This document shows positions 23,801-37,310 of a stretch of 64,000 bases of DNA, in pieces. The stretch covers positions 496,001 to 560,000 of the forward strand of contig QEYB01000556.1 in assembly GCA_017562135.1 (NCBI GenBank), given 5' to 3'. The translations under genes and the position numbers were made by a program. Under the pieces are notes generated by a model that saw only the letters and a program-made list of their open reading frames with translations, was not told the DNA's origin and did not search any database. The DNA is from Dipylidium caninum. Its lineage: Eukaryota > Platyhelminthes > Cestoda > Cyclophyllidea > Dipylidiidae. The stretch's first letter is position 1. Each line of letters starts with the position of its first letter.

Positions 23801-26078
23801 TATTACGATCTAAGCTGACCAAAATATTATAACAAAATATAATCTGCTGATGAACGCAATGATATGTTGTGAATGCACCTCAGGTTACTAAATAGAGTCC
23901 ACAAAAGTAGCTGGCATACAATATATTATACACAATCATGACCTATTCTAAAGTAGCCATGAACGCAAAACCTCACTTTGGAAATGGTGAATCTACTTCG
24001 ACATAGACTCCCAATGTCTTTTTTGAGTTTTGCTGAGTATTTTTGCTCCTGCTGCAACTGCCGTTCCGCCTCGACAAACATTTGGTCTGCTGAGGTCTTA
24101 CTTTCAGCGAGATGCCGAAATTTTCCCTCCAGGTGCTTTATTTGTTCCGTAAGGGTAGTAATTCTGTAATGTAATGATATAATCAGCAAAGGATCAGGAC
24201 GTTATGCACTGATGGTTGTCACATTTGACTCACTTCTCAGACAAGGAGCAAATCACACCTCTTGAGTCTCTTATCTTTGACCGAAGAACATTCAAGTCAG
24301 CTCCACTTTTCTCTGTCATTATTTTAAGTGTCCTCAACTTGAATTTTAAAAGAAGCTGATTTACAAACCTGTGAACGTGTATCTGAGATTTCAGCTTGTA
24401 GCATTTTGTGATTATTTTCCAGTGCTGTTAGGTTTTCTTTATTCTTTTCTACATGTATTTCACGTTCCGACGTATCTTTCATAGTGTTTTTCAGATAGAG
24501 TTGCCTCTCGTTTCGTTCTTGTAAACCTTCTTTGATACGACAATCGACCATCTCGAGTGACTATGAATACAATACGGATTGTTTTTACATCCAAAATAAG
24601 TTAGTAGCTTGTTCAGAAAAGCGTCTATGCAGCCCACTGTTGAAATATTTTCCTCAACAAACAGATCTGACTTTGTTCAGCAATAATGAGTTAAAAATAT
24701 AACAGCTGCGATTACTTGCAAAAGAATGTTTATTTCGTTGCCTCGGTCTTGAGCGTGTATCATGGCCTTTTCCCATAAACTCAAGGCTTTTCTTCTTTCA
24801 CTGACATCATTACGAGACTCCATGCCTAGCTTTTCCATGTGTAACTATGGTAATTCAAATAAAAATAGTTATATGGACATCTGACAAGGCAATGCTAGAT
24901 CGGAAACTTGAAGTATGGAATAAAGCTCATGTGTTATTTTTTTTGCTTGAATGCATATTACGTTACAGCCCGAAAGTATTAACTCACCCTCTGTAGAGAT
25001 ATTTTAAGTAAAATGTTGTCGAGTTCTTTAATAATTTCAGATTTTTTCAGGGACAGCTTCTCTACTTTTACATAGACATTCTGATTTCGTAATTTATTAG
25101 GAAATTCCACTACCTTTAACACTAACTCATCTGCATGGCTGAAGCAACTGACAGCATATATATCGTCACACTTTTGCTCTGCATGTTTCATCCATTCTTC
25201 CATCTCACGAGTCTCTATTTTGAGGCTTTCTTGGAGATTCCGCACGCTTATTCTTTTTTCAAAAATCTTGTTCTAAATTTATTTTATAAGGGTTATCTGC
25301 ATTCTTACTTCAAAATCTATCACTTTTTCGTGTATTTTTTTGGCCTGAGCCTTCAGTTGACATATACCTCTTTGCAGATTTTCAGATTCGCGCGTGGCAA
25401 CTGCCAATAGGTGTTTCTCATTGGCAAAATTTTCACAATAGGCTGTAAATAGTGCACTTAATGCCGATGTTGTCCGACTAATTTCTAATCGATGTCCCTC
25501 GATGAACGTAACACGTTCCATTAGGGAAGAGATTTCGTTTACTACTTCATGAAGCCTTCTTTGTTTATCCTCGTACTGGAAAAATTTAATAATCTTGTTT
25601 TCGAAATAGTATAATGAAAAGTGTAAAGCCAATGAGAATAAAACTTGAAAATGGGTGATGTTAAAAAGGAACGCAAATAATGTGAAGTAGTGTGGCTGAC
25701 CGATACGAACGCAGAGATCCTAACATTCTTCATAAAAGATGTTTGCATAATCAACCGAACTAGAAATAGGAGAATAGGCAACGTAGTAGCAAAATATGAC
25801 TGGTTGATAAATACGACTATCACGCAAGCTCAAAAACGTGGCTATTACAGGAGGAGGTGAGATTTTTAATTAATACAGGCTAAAGACACATAAATATATA
25901 TCCTTATCTGCGAGCGGTTATGAGATTATTAAAAGAAACCGATCTCGTCAAACGGTTTTTACTAGTGTCAATTAGCAAGCACCTCTTTTAAGAACGCAGA
26001 GTTCTCTCCATTGATTACAGACATCAAATTTCTTCTATCGGGTGACATTGATTCTGGGGGAATGATAAAAGAAGTCAT
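20806..26078 (-). CDS. CCDC39: CCDC39 homologue (axonemal 96-nm ruler protein)
   Basis: CCDC39 with CCDC40 forms the molecular ruler placing inner dynein arms and radial spokes along motile cilia. Fifteen exons in reading order: 25,983-26,078; 25,309-25,575; 24,988-25,272; 24,716-24,844; 24,369-24,560; 24,234-24,310; 23,977-24,163; 23,633-23,773; 23,264-23,428; 22,985-23,200; 22,739-22,917; 22,598-22,673; 21,994-22,254; 21,732-21,956; 20,806-21,003. Phase holds throughout; about 897 residues (human 941). Coiled coil nearly end to end. Family landmarks: INGENSAFLKEYEDKQRRL near the N terminus, KALSLWEKAMIHAQDRGNEI, LVYNQDFRILQIGNRIGKL, and LKRLQTDKLKNRYEVDSL. The C terminus is a short Ser/Pro-rich tail. 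Two donors (after exons 12 and 14) are GTTGTT and GTTGGT. Start at MTSFIIPPES fits the family's short N-terminal segment. The acceptor of exon 6 is the least certain border. Confidence 0.92.
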
Positions 26079-27642
26079 TTTGTCATTCCAATTGGTGATG
26101 ACGCGAGGAAAATAATATTGAAGAATTAAAACTAAGTCTAAGGTCATGCAAAGCAAAGTCTTGCGTCTTGTGGCCGCTATTTTTACCATCATTAATGATA
26201 CGTAACCATAAATTCCAGTGGCGATAAACCCGGATTTCGGTAAACGTTTTTGAATAAATGTAACAAAACACTAGAGCTTCATAGTTTCAAGTTAGACCTA
26301 ATTAAAGTCATCTGTAGACAAAATGACAGAGACATAAGAAACAATATAGAAATAAAATGGCTTCATATGTAGATTTTTGAAATGGGGGTAAATCAAAAAT
26401 AACATTATTGGAGATGATGACATACATTTTGCCAATTTCCAGTAAGCCGCCTGCGTATCAAAGTTATTGCAAATTTATAGCCGGAACAAAAGTCGACATG
26501 ACTCGTGACCATGCAAACAAGTGTAAGTACACGGAAACTGGAATACATAGACACGGACGCCTTGTGCCAAATTGCAAGTTCATGTGCAGCGCCTCCCTTC
26601 TCAACGTCATCACTAGAAGTTCTCTTCGTTTCCGGGTTGTCCGGAACCTATCTGTGTGACGAATTCTCTGTGCCCATTTTGGAGACGGCGTCGTGGCGTC
26701 ACTTAGTGATGAGCCCATGGTCCTCCGACTACCCTATATACAGCAGTTGGTTGTAGTGTTCTTCAAAACTACATTCCTCTAGGTCGAGCGATCTCCTACA
26801 GCAAGAGCGATGTGATGTTTATGGTGATGCCGTGACGAAACTGTCGGGAAGTAGCACTGACGATGAGTTCCTAAGCCTCATAGGCCACGGTGTTCGTTGA
26901 ATTTGGTGATGATGCCACTGAAGACTCTTTTTGGCGTTTATCGTAGTCGTAACAACCTCGTCACAGTCCAAGGCGATGTTGGTGGCTGCGGTTTGTGAGC
27001 TTTTCGTGAGGGATCCCACTTATTCCGATTTGCTCCGAGTCCTCCCACACTCGAATATGCCCAACATATTCGTCCCTTCCCTAATGTTAGGTTGAACTTC
27101 TCCGCCCTTTGTTCGGTTTCGCCTTGCGTTATCAATGATATAACAGTGAGATTCCTCTAAAGTTGAAGAATTTCAGCTCTGGGGTTACTTATATTTCCAC
27201 AATTCAGCATATCGCATTTCTTTTAATACTTGTGACTAAAATCAACTCATTAGTCAGTGAGACCCGGCCTGACCAAGTACATTTAATGATAGTAGCAACA
27301 TCCGATGGCTATATTTATCCCAAATGAATGAAGCTGACCAATTAGTTAAATACGGATGAACCTCGCCGATGTGATAAAATCAAGCGTTCGCGTGCATTGA
27401 CTGCTGCATAATAGAGAAGCATGCAGATAAGACAAACAAAACGAAGGGAAACAACAAATATTTGGACGATATTAATTGAATCGGAAGGGAAAGAAAGAGA
27501 ATAAATGATAAAATCGGGTATGATGAATCACAGTACCAAAGTCGGCCAAGATAAAACTCAGTATTAATAACCAAGATGTAAATGCTCTGAGCTCTGTCAA
27601 CTGTTTCACCTGCTGAACGCGGGGTACAGCACTACTCTCTCT
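26079..27642. other. Intergenic region with the right repeat copy
   Basis: Lies upstream of CCDC39 and downstream of numb, both on -. About half of it is the right copy of the interspersed repeat; the remainder is AT-rich without a recognised gene. The CCDC39 promoter is expected just above 26,078. Confidence 0.5.
26480..27235 (-). repeat. Interspersed repeat, right copy
   Basis: Reverse-complement partner of 15,325-16,340. The minus strand here reads nearly base for base like the plus strand of the left copy over about 600 bases, with indels near both ends; between the matching blocks around 27,128-27,150 the roughly 275 bases present in the left copy are missing. No protein of a known mobile element class is encoded. 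Confidence 0.8.
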
Positions 27643-30600
27643 TTACCGTTCTCCGTAGGAGAGGGGGGCAAGAAATGGGTTGGTACAGACGGGAGAAGAA
27701 TGGGAGGCGGATGGCAGAGGTGTCGTCACCGGTAGGCACGAGATGGTCGAAGAAGAGGTCCAAGCCTCCAGTTGTCCTTTGGCCATCGCAGTCGCCCGCT
27801 CGGCCCAGCCTAAATCAAAAGGGTCGGCACCAAAACCCGTCGATTCGGATGGCAACTGCTCAGGGATCCATGACGTAGACGCCGTTGCTGATGGCCCCGA
27901 GACAGTACTCGACCACTGTGTGTTTACGATTCCAATGGGCTCTGAAGTAAGATGGATATATGACATTTTAAGACATTGCCCTTCGATCATCTACTTTGAT
28001 GAATAATTACTGTAAACGAGACTGGGACTGGAGTTGAAAAATGGTGTTAGGAAAAAGCCTCCATGTTTTAATCTACAAACTCAAACTCCATTGTATGATC
28101 ACCACAATTTCCTCTACTTAGATACGGTGACAATTAGTTAGCCTTAATTTATTAGGACGTGTTCACTCCCCATAAATACCAGAGCGAAAGCAAAAGTGAG
28201 TACCATGCTTAACTCAAGATATTTTTAAAAAAAACTGATGAAGCAGCCAAGTTAAGACCACCTAAGAAATTTCAAAAAAACGCATCACACGATCAACCTA
28301 TTCATACAGCCAAACGGCAAGTAAACAGTGAATTATTTGGCAAGGTCGCTATTGCCTTGTCAGCGACAAAGGCTAACATGCAGCTGTAATAAATGTTTAC
28401 GACAAAAATAAACAGTCACAACGAAACCAGGCGAAGAAAAGCGACATAAACAAGTCGATTTGACCTGAGCCCGGAGTGACTACATGATGTAATATCAAAA
28501 GCGTTCAAATCGGAACAGTGAGTTTTATCCAAATTGTGCCAATTTACTAGCGATGGATTAGGTTTACCAAGTGATGGAGTATTATTCACCATCAGTGTAT
28601 GAATAGTAAGATGTGTGTAACCTAATAATGTCATAATTCACATAAAAAGGCTCATAAACTAATAGATCTACACTCCGTTTCCAAACCTCACCCAAAAGCG
28701 TACATTTACCCATACCTGTTGAAGGTTCTGCCAAAGAATGGGGATATTTGATAGTTTTGCCAAAGAGGACCATCATATTGGAGGATGAAACAGCGCTTTG
28801 AGTAGTGATTGGAGAAGAGGGGAGACATGAAAGCGAAGATGTATTTAGATGCGACATATTATCGCCAGGAAGGTGTTGTGAGTCGGACTCCACTTGGGTG
28901 CTACGAGGAAGTGGGGTTGTAAGACCATCTTCTGTCGACGTGAGAGAGAGAGGAACTGAGTGAAAAGGAACGTTGACGCCAATGGCACTATCGCCAGAGT
29001 CGTCGGGCCACTCAGAGACGGGAAAAGGAGTAGCGTTGAGGGCTTGTGGCGCTGCAGATGCACTCGTAAATACCTTAATAATCAGAAAAAGGATGTGTAG
29101 ACGAGTAGAGATAATTGACCTGTGTCTCAATAAGAAGCAAGATAAAAGTTAATAAAATCCTAAAGTAACAGTGCATTTGAGATAATGATAATAATAATAT
29201 TTACCTAACGTGTTTATTGTGGCGCGTTTTAATGTAATCACATAGAAAAAAGCGATTAGTCTAAAAGCGTAGCCGGTAAAAATGCTCGAATGTAGAATTG
29301 TTAAAATGATTAGGCTAATTTCCAAGATGATAGATCTAAAAATGCTTTTGTTTACGATCCGAAAGTGGGTGGTTTGAATAAAGTAGTGCTCGAAAATTTC
29401 AGTAAGATGAGACGGAAACTGCATGAGGAAAAAAACATTAGGCAAACCGAGAAATCGAAATTTTTTCGATGTGCTCATTCACGGCCTGTTTTTAGGAAGG
29501 CACGGTGCGCTAAAAAGTTTTGTTACTACGGTCGAGCTTGGTTGTAAATTTTATTTTTCGATTAAAAAACTGTTCTTTTGGTAATCGCATAAGATGTCAA
29601 AGCCAACAACAAAACGACACTTGCGTCATTGTATGCTACTTTTGTTCGATCCAGAATTGAAGGCAAACGAAGAAATGAAAAACTGCAGTTAGGGCGATAC
29701 GCTAAAACCGAATGGATGGTTATTTAAATAAGTTTTGAAATGGGAATAGAAATCTCGAAGACATTAAACGAAAGGGATGACCTAAAACTAGATGACACTC
29801 TGAAGGCGATGTTGGATTTAGATCGCCGTCAAACTATTAGGAAATAATCGCCAAGGGTCGGCTGTCCATGGTCTACAGGTGAGGATCATCTCAATCGCAC
29901 AGGAAGTGTGTGTATAGGCAAGGAATTTGAGTTCATCATAAATTGACGGAGACAAAACTTGTTTCTTTTGTTTCGGTGTGGAGCAGTTGCGTTACAAAAT
30001 GTAATCGAGGATGAGAAGAGGCCCATATACAATATTGCTGTAAAAGAAACAATTGCTTTTCCCAGAGAAGTACCCATTCCGACACCTAAACTATCACTAA
30101 CGCTAAAGATGGCCACTGTTTGTGTGTGGTTTTTTCAGGAGTCAGGCATCATGAATTGCTCGAACCTGGTCAGATCGTTCCGAAGACAATGCAATGTGAA
30201 CAGCTAGAACGAATGAAGAAATTGTTAAATAAAAAACAAATTGTTTCGACTAATTACTAAAAAAAGAGTTCTCCACCACCGCAACATTAGGCCGTATTCT
30301 GTAAAAATAACACGGGGAGCTCGGATACGAACTTTTGCCTCACCAACCTTATTCACCAGATCTCCCTCCGTCCGATTACGATCTTTTCAGATCATGAGCA
30401 TACATGAAGAAAAATTAACTTTAAAGTGTTGAAGAAGTGAAAACGCACTCAAAAAAGTTTCCCAATGCAAAATCGAAAAACCTTTTAAAGAAAAGTTGGA
30501 CAACTCCCTATACGCTGGCGAGAGGTGTTAAAAGATAATGAAGTTAGTTTGTTCATTAAGCTGTAAGATTTTTACAATAAATGTTCGCCATCAACAAAAT

Positions 30601-33600
30601 AGAGCTGATTAATTCCCGGTTTACATAATATGAATCCCTCACCGGAATGTGTGACTGCCCAAACTGCTTCCCTTCATATTCAATACTAACAATACACAAA
30701 CAATGACCTTTTGAGAAGTATAAATAAAATGACAAAAAGGAAACCATGCGACTTTAATTACTGCCAAGTAAAAGACACTATAAGCAACAAAGGAAAATAA
30801 GTAAAACGTTTCAAAATACCCACTGGTGAAACTTTGCGTAGAGGTGCAAGTGAGGTAGAATTTGAAGAAAAGTGATTCAGACTCTGAAGCTGCTGCTGTT
30901 GCGCCACTTGATGTTGTTGAATAGTGGCCGGATTAAAAGGTGCTGCAGAAAAGGGGTCAATAGCAACCAGATTATCAATTTCTTCTCGCACTTCGGTAGA
31001 TGAACTGTTAATCTCGTCGAAGGAGACGGGAAAAGTCGGTGAGACTTTTGTTGTCCCTGAGATCAAAGGATTACGGAATGCAAAAATGGAAGGCTGAGAA
31101 GTTTGAGAGGTTCTTCCTAAAGGTGATTTCGTGGGATCTCGTGAATGATTCGTCGTTGGCGTCGCTTCCAATTCGGTAGCAGTCTCCTCTGGGATTGTTT
31201 CCCCTACAACGTAATCATTAAAAAAACATTTTATCAAACAGCTGAGAGAACAAATCGTTAGTATTTTAAGGATTTAAATAGGCAAAATGTGTGGATTTAG
31301 GAAAGTTTAATATAAAATTTGTCCTAAAATCATCTCAAGTGACAAACACTAAGACACTGTCGAAAACATCACTAATAGAGATATTGTACAATGAAGGATT
31401 GAGATTAAAAAACCTTGTTCGTAACCGGAGAAACACAGACACAGAGATTATCAGAAAAACGACAAACGGTCTGATCCATTGAAAAGGTCTCAAGAGAAAT
31501 AGCGGCACAAGTATAGCTTACGCATGATTAGTTTGCAGAGGCATTCATAAAGTTTTAGGAATATTTTGCGCAAGAAACTATTTCATAAAAAAATATATTA
31601 CTTATGACAGAAAAAACGCAAGCAATCTGAGTTTTGAATAAGAGGCATGTGCGAACTCAACATAATTCTACAAAATTCAGATTTTACCAAGCTTACAATC
31701 ATGCACTGAAAACGAAAAATCGAGAAAAATTGTGTGGATGGTTGCGACATCAATGAGAGGACATCTCAAGTTAAGGGCAAAATTACATACTTGACACAGT
31801 ACCTATTAAACCGTCCTCTTAACAAGATGTGACCAACAGATATCCTCAGCTATTAATAATCAAATCAAAGCGTGTAGTTAAGTCAACGGGTCCCCCTTCT
31901 GTAAGAAAAAGTACGGAATTATGGAAATGGATTAAAAGCATCACGAACAATCAAACCAGAAAGACAAATAAATTCTTAGTCTTTTACCATAGCGTAAAAG
32001 GTGGATAGTTTAATATTGCGCAAAGGAACAGTAGTTCTTTTCAATTTCAAACTCGACAAATATTCCTTAAACGATTCCGCAGATCTAGATATATCGAGTC
32101 CACACATGTTTATGAATATTCAGGAAATGGGTTTCCCCACTTAGGTGATAAAAAGTAACGGAGACTCTAACCACTCTAACATTTAACTGAAGACAACAGA
32201 TCCATTTAAAAGTCCGTCATAGACATAAATCAGCACACAAACTGACTGTGCATTAATGAGCTTAAAAATAATTCCATACCATTGGCAACGATATTTCTTC
32301 TTTGTAGTGACGAAGTGCTCGCATCCGTTGAACGCATTGAGAAGGTGTGTTTGAAAGGGCTAGTCTCTTGTAGCTTGGGAAACAACCTCAGGGACGTCTG
32401 AACCACAAAAATAGTAAGTCTGTTTTGCATAACCTGATGCCAAAAAGGGCTATAAGTACACTTCAATAAACCAAAATTAAGCTAGAGGCGTAGTTCATGT
32501 GTAGAGGAGTTTTTCTAATATTAATTACAACAAAAATAATATCGAATGTAAAGTTCAATCGACAAAGAATGAAAAGAATGTTCCATGTTGCTTTTAACAC
32601 TGCCTTAAAAATAAAACTAACATTTGTCAGTCATAATTTCGAAAAAGCACTTGGATGCTGCTTGCATGGTTGTCACATTACAAATGCAACAAGCTACCTA
32701 CGTGAAGCAACGAAACCCTAAAAATTCATGATGAAAAAGAAAGTAATCGACTAAGAACGATAAATGACTACACGGACTTACCTCAACAGTTATTAAGAGG
32801 AAGAGGTCTTCAGCATTTTTGATATGGAATAGGGATTCAAACAAACGAACCAAAAATAAATTGGACAACATATGGGACATCACAATTTATGTTTGATTAG
32901 ATTACTAGTCTTATGGTCCGTAAGGGGGATCCATTAAACCATAGCTTACTTGTCGTTCGATGAGAGAAGGGCTGGCGCGGGGTCGCGGAATGGCACCGCT
33001 TCCTTGTTTTGGTAGGGTCGAAGTTTTTTCGAGCCCAACTTCGAAAGGAACTATAGCACCACTATCCGCTCGAATTTCTGAGGTACGTGATTTTGAGGGA
33101 GCCTCGATGTTATGATTGACGACAATTGCGGATTGAGGATCGATAAGACGTTCAGAAAGACTAGCCTTGGATAATTGAAGAATGCTTATAGCTATGCCAA
33201 CCAGGCTCTTTCATCACAGCACGAAAACGAGAAACTTAAATATCTGGGTAAATATAAGCAACACAAGGAACAATTTAAATGAACCCGGAATCAGCGAAGA
33301 TTAGTTTAACTAAACGGTTACTGGATATCGTATTGTGCAAAAGTTAGTAAATCAAATCAGCAAAGTTAGGCACAGGTGTAATGACCCATTTGACTCATAA
33401 GGCGGAAAACCATTTTATAATTTATACTCCAAGAGTAATGTCAGGTTTTGATCACACAAATAAATTCATATATTACTTACGATTTAACTAAAGGGTTTGC
33501 ATTTAAGTGATACTGGGGAAAAAATACATTTAAGAATATGGATTGAAGAAATCCACACCTCTAGACACGAAAAAAAGCGGTAAAATGCAAATTAAACTGG

Positions 33601-34938
33601 ACAGGAATATCCTTGACTCTTTAAACAAATTTGTCACTTGGAAAGAAAATAAGTTCTAACAGTAAATTTCATTTTGTTACAAAAAAGTGAGAGCCTGGTA
33701 TGTGAAACGTTGAATTACAGGATACATTCACAATCTATGTATACAGTCTACTCCAAATAGAAACTTCAAGAAGGACAGGAAGTATGTAAAGAGTACACAC
33801 TCGAACTTAACAAGAATAATGATTTTATAAATAAGATTCCATGATTGACTAAGGTAGACAAAGTATAAACCCAATTCTATTCTCAAGGCGCCCCGAAACT
33901 TAAAACAGATTTCAGATCTGTGTTTCGGTCTTCTTCACTTCAAAAACTAATAATACTGCGAGTACAATTTTCATCTTTCATTTGCACAATGCGATAAGAC
34001 CGCTCTTTACTAATCCGTGGTGATAACTTAAATGTAGCTATACGATAAAAGTACCACAGAAACTGAGAATTTATAATATTTTGCGATGAATACCTGACGG
34101 AAAGAGCTCATTCGCGTGAAAGTCCCGTCGTCGTTAGCATATGTGGCCTGAACTGCATCACGTTCACGTTTCTGTTTCCTTTCGAGACAAATGGCAAAAG
34201 CACAGCCAACTGCGTGCGACAAACGTTCACCCTATTTTGGAAGGGAGGAATATTCGTTAATGAATGTATTTTTAGATTCACAGTGGAATACTTTAAATAC
34301 GCCTAAGCTAAGCTTGAAACAGATGTGTTAAAGTTAAAGAATCAACATTTAGGATATAACTAAGATGTAAATGATTCAATAAAATATACACTAAGTCAAA
34401 ATGTTAATATTGATAACGCACCGATTCCTTGACGGATAAAAAGGCATGACACATCCACCGACGAGTGGCGCCATCGCGGCAAATGTAGGCGAATCCTTTA
34501 TCGTGACAGCGATCAGGGGCGCAAAACGACACCTTCTCAATAGTTTGGTCGACAATTAAATGCTATTTAAATCTCAGGTATAAATGTGACCGTACTTTGC
34601 TAATCTCATCTGAGACGCGAAGCGCATCACCGCTGACGTATAAAATAGCGCGTTGGGCCTTCTTCTACAAAATTGCCGCATATGGGACTACCGTACCTTA
34701 GACTTTCGGAGCGCTTTAATAGCTTCTTCACAAACTTGCATTCCGCGGGATTCGAAAACTTCAATGCACCCGAGATACTGAAAAATATGCTGACTTGCGT
34801 GCTTACTTTGACCTGAAAGCTACAGGAACCCTCTTTGATCTTTTTTTCATCCTCAATCCAAAGTTGAGGTTTCGACGGATCAGTAGCCTCAGACTCTTTT
34901 TTCTTGCGTACGCTGAACGTTTTCCGAAACCGGTCCAT
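27643..34938 (-). CDS. numb: Numb, PTB-domain endocytic adaptor
   Basis: Membrane-associated adaptor that inhibits Notch and controls asymmetric fate and endocytic cargo. Ten exons in reading order: 34,807-34,938; 34,697-34,777; 34,596-34,664; 34,422-34,562; 34,094-34,231; 32,950-33,165; 32,280-32,397; 30,824-31,203; 28,716-29,073; 27,643-27,941. Frame holds; 643 residues (human 651). The PTB domain (about residues 30-175) is very clear: [73 protein letters not shown]. The NumbF-like region follows ([15 protein letters not shown], then [17 protein letters not shown]). C-terminal endocytic motifs are present: DPF twice (IDPFSAAPF and ADPFDLGW) and NPF (TNPFLAPLS). The 11-residue insert of the long vertebrate PTB isoform is absent. 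Intron 2 is only 32 nt. The basic N terminus ([14 protein letters not shown]) resembles that of vertebrate Numb. Confidence 0.95.
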
Positions 34939-35559
34939 TGGGAGTGGATTAAAAGCTAGACAAGATGCCAGATCGTATGATTAAGGCATACACTGTAAAT
35001 GATCAATGACCAAGGAAAACAATGCGGCGTTAGTCGTCGATTCTATTTCCTTTACGTCGCAACCGGAGAAACCGACAGTCCGCAGACAACAGCGGCGCTT
35101 GAAGGGCGCGCTCTACGGATTCACTCAAACAAAGGCACTTATACGTGTTAATGTTCGTATTGCACAACAGAGGTAAGAATAACACGCATTAAAGATACTA
35201 AAAATTTAAAAATGTGTTATTTGTTTTTTAACGCAAATTTGTATTTACAGCAGTTTGTGGTTAGTATTATGTTTTGACTATACGAACGAGGAATGAGACC
35301 ATCGGTTAGAGAGTTGACCAAGACAGCACACGAAATATTACCTATTGGCACAAACGCCCCTTAACTTGTGCGGCAAGCATGAAGGTGCCCTGCAAGAAAC
35401 TACATACAAAGTCAGAAATTAAATGAATTTTTAAATTCATATCGGTACTGGATAAAGAAGGCTACTTCTTAACGTTATTGCATACATCAGTTATTCTTAG
35501 TTTTTTTTAAAGCTGCGTTCTCCTCAGAATCTACCGCCAGGCGTCACACCTTGGAGAAT

Positions 35560-35870
35560 GTTGCTCGAGGTCGAGCGAACTTCTACTGCGAAGGTGATAT
35601 GGTTTGTATGGCGATGTCGTGATGCAACTGCTTGGAAGTAGCACTGGCGATCAGTCTCTCAGAGCAATATGGTTTTGTCTTCATTGGATTTCGTGAAGAA
35701 CTTTTGTGAATTTTGTCGTGTTAGTCGCAACTTCGGCTAAGTCCAGTTGGTGATTTTATGCGAGGGAACCAATTTTTAAGGATTCGTATTGAGTCCTCTC
35801 ACACTCGATTAGGGCAACTAAATGCGCCCTTTTCTCATGTTTATATACCTCTCCAAAGGGATGATGTTGA
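35560..35870 (-). repeat. Interspersed repeat, decayed third copy
   Basis: Runs parallel to about 26,775-27,080 on the same strand text, with shared blocks such as GGTCGAGCGA, GGAAGTAGCACTG and GAGTCCTC-CACACTCGA, separated by many substitutions and short indels. It is older or faster-decayed than the two copies around PPP1R21 and CCDC39. No open frame of note. Confidence 0.65.
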
Positions 35871-36246
35871 AAACCTTATTAATAATATGTGACACAATTC
35901 TTATGTTATCATAAACGTAAGACCTAGTTACTCATGTAATTTCTGCTAACGTTGACTTCGGGATTTTTACGCAGTTTTGGTCAGGCATAATGCCTCTTTT
36001 GGGTAAGCAATAATTTTTGCCTGTCTTTTCCGGTTGGCTGAAAATTTGATCTGAGGAGCAACGCCTGCATTTATATCGCTCATTTGTATTAATTATATGA
36101 CTAAATAATAAAATTTCTTCCCTTTAAGTTAAATGAGTTTTGTCGATATCAGATGGCTCAAAGGTGACTGAAGCTCGCCATGGCTGAGAGCCGAGTCTAT
36201 TTACCGCACAGTTTGCAAAAAATGCAGTACTTCCACGTGCCGGTTC

Positions 36247-36286
<40 letters not shown>

Positions 36287-36292
36287 TAATGT
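36247..36292. repeat. (AAT)n microsatellite
   Basis: About fourteen units of a TAA/AAT trinucleotide, with one interruption (TGATAAT) near the right end. Noncoding, between numb and the KY-type gene; useful as a polymorphic marker. Confidence 0.9.
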
Positions 36293-37272
36293 GTTGCAAC
36301 GGAGTTCCTAGAAGTTGTACTAGCCCCGATTTGGGTAGAAGAAAGTTTATTAAAAATAGTCCAGTGGAAAACTTGTACTTGCCAAGATTTGATTATCTAA
36401 ACTGAACGTAAACAGTGCTGTAGATAAAAGCTTTATCTATATTCTCAACCTCACAACCCTGTGGTTAATTTGCTATGAGGTAATCGTCTATTTGATCAGC
36501 GGACTACGCATTTTAGGGCTTCGGGCCCAGTACTATGAAGCATCATGATTAGAACTCTTATTTCAGGTCCCAGTAATCAGAATCGACTTTCTCTTTGAGC
36601 CTTCGCAACAAGGCGGAAATCCACTAATTAGTTCCACTCACAGGCCTTCTTTTCATAATATATAATTAAGTTGTAATTATGCACAACTTGGAGACTTATC
36701 CGGGCTGGATACCCTAATAAGTGCTTTGATGTTTGGTTCCATTTCGTTGCGCTATTCCTACTTCTCTCCCACCTGATGAAAGCAAATATCCACTTCACAT
36801 ACTATGCTTAATATGAAGCTGATAATGAAGTAATGCTTTTATGACCAGTTCGAAGACTTATAATTAATATGAGAAAATAGGCAATTTAAATTGCGGAGAC
36901 AGAAATATTAATTTGCTAATCGGTACATAACCTAACCAAATAACTCTAGCATTCTCCAAAGTGCCCTCCGAAATCATGTGTTCGCACGAACGAAGCGGGC
37001 AGTATCGGACTTATCACAATCAAATCATTGAAAGCATGGCAGCGTTGGGAATAAGAGGATGAACTCAGGATATAAGAGCTAAAGTATTTCGGGGCAGGGG
37101 AATGTTATTTTTGTGCGTGCGCATGTGCTAGCTGAAGCCATTGCAATGAAGGTAAGGTGATGGACCGGTCGTAAATGCAGGCATTAAGCATTGTCAATAG
37201 GCCTAAGAACACACTGACAAAGCGAACTGAGAAACAAGAGTGGCGAAAATCATATGAGAACACCTATATAGT

Positions 37273-37289
37273 GATGTGTGTGTGTGTGA
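37273..37289. repeat. Short (GT)n repeat
   Basis: Short GT run just downstream of the KY-type stop codon on the minus strand, probably in its 3' untranslated region. Confidence 0.7.
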
Positions 37290-37310
37290 ATTAGACCATG
37301 ACTGCTCTGC

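Larger units (their letters stand above)
34939..37310. other. Intergenic region upstream of numb
   Basis: About 2.4 kb between the start of numb and the stop of the KY-type gene, both on -. It contains a decayed third copy of the interspersed repeat and an (AAT)n microsatellite, each listed separately. No coding exon or RNA gene recognised; the numb promoter and the 3' end of the KY-type gene should be here. Confidence 0.55.

Noticed and set aside
26464..27135. Open frames on both strands of the repeat copies
   Set aside because: The same frames recur in both copies because the repeat is duplicated; no mobile-element protein motif is present, so they are not called genes.
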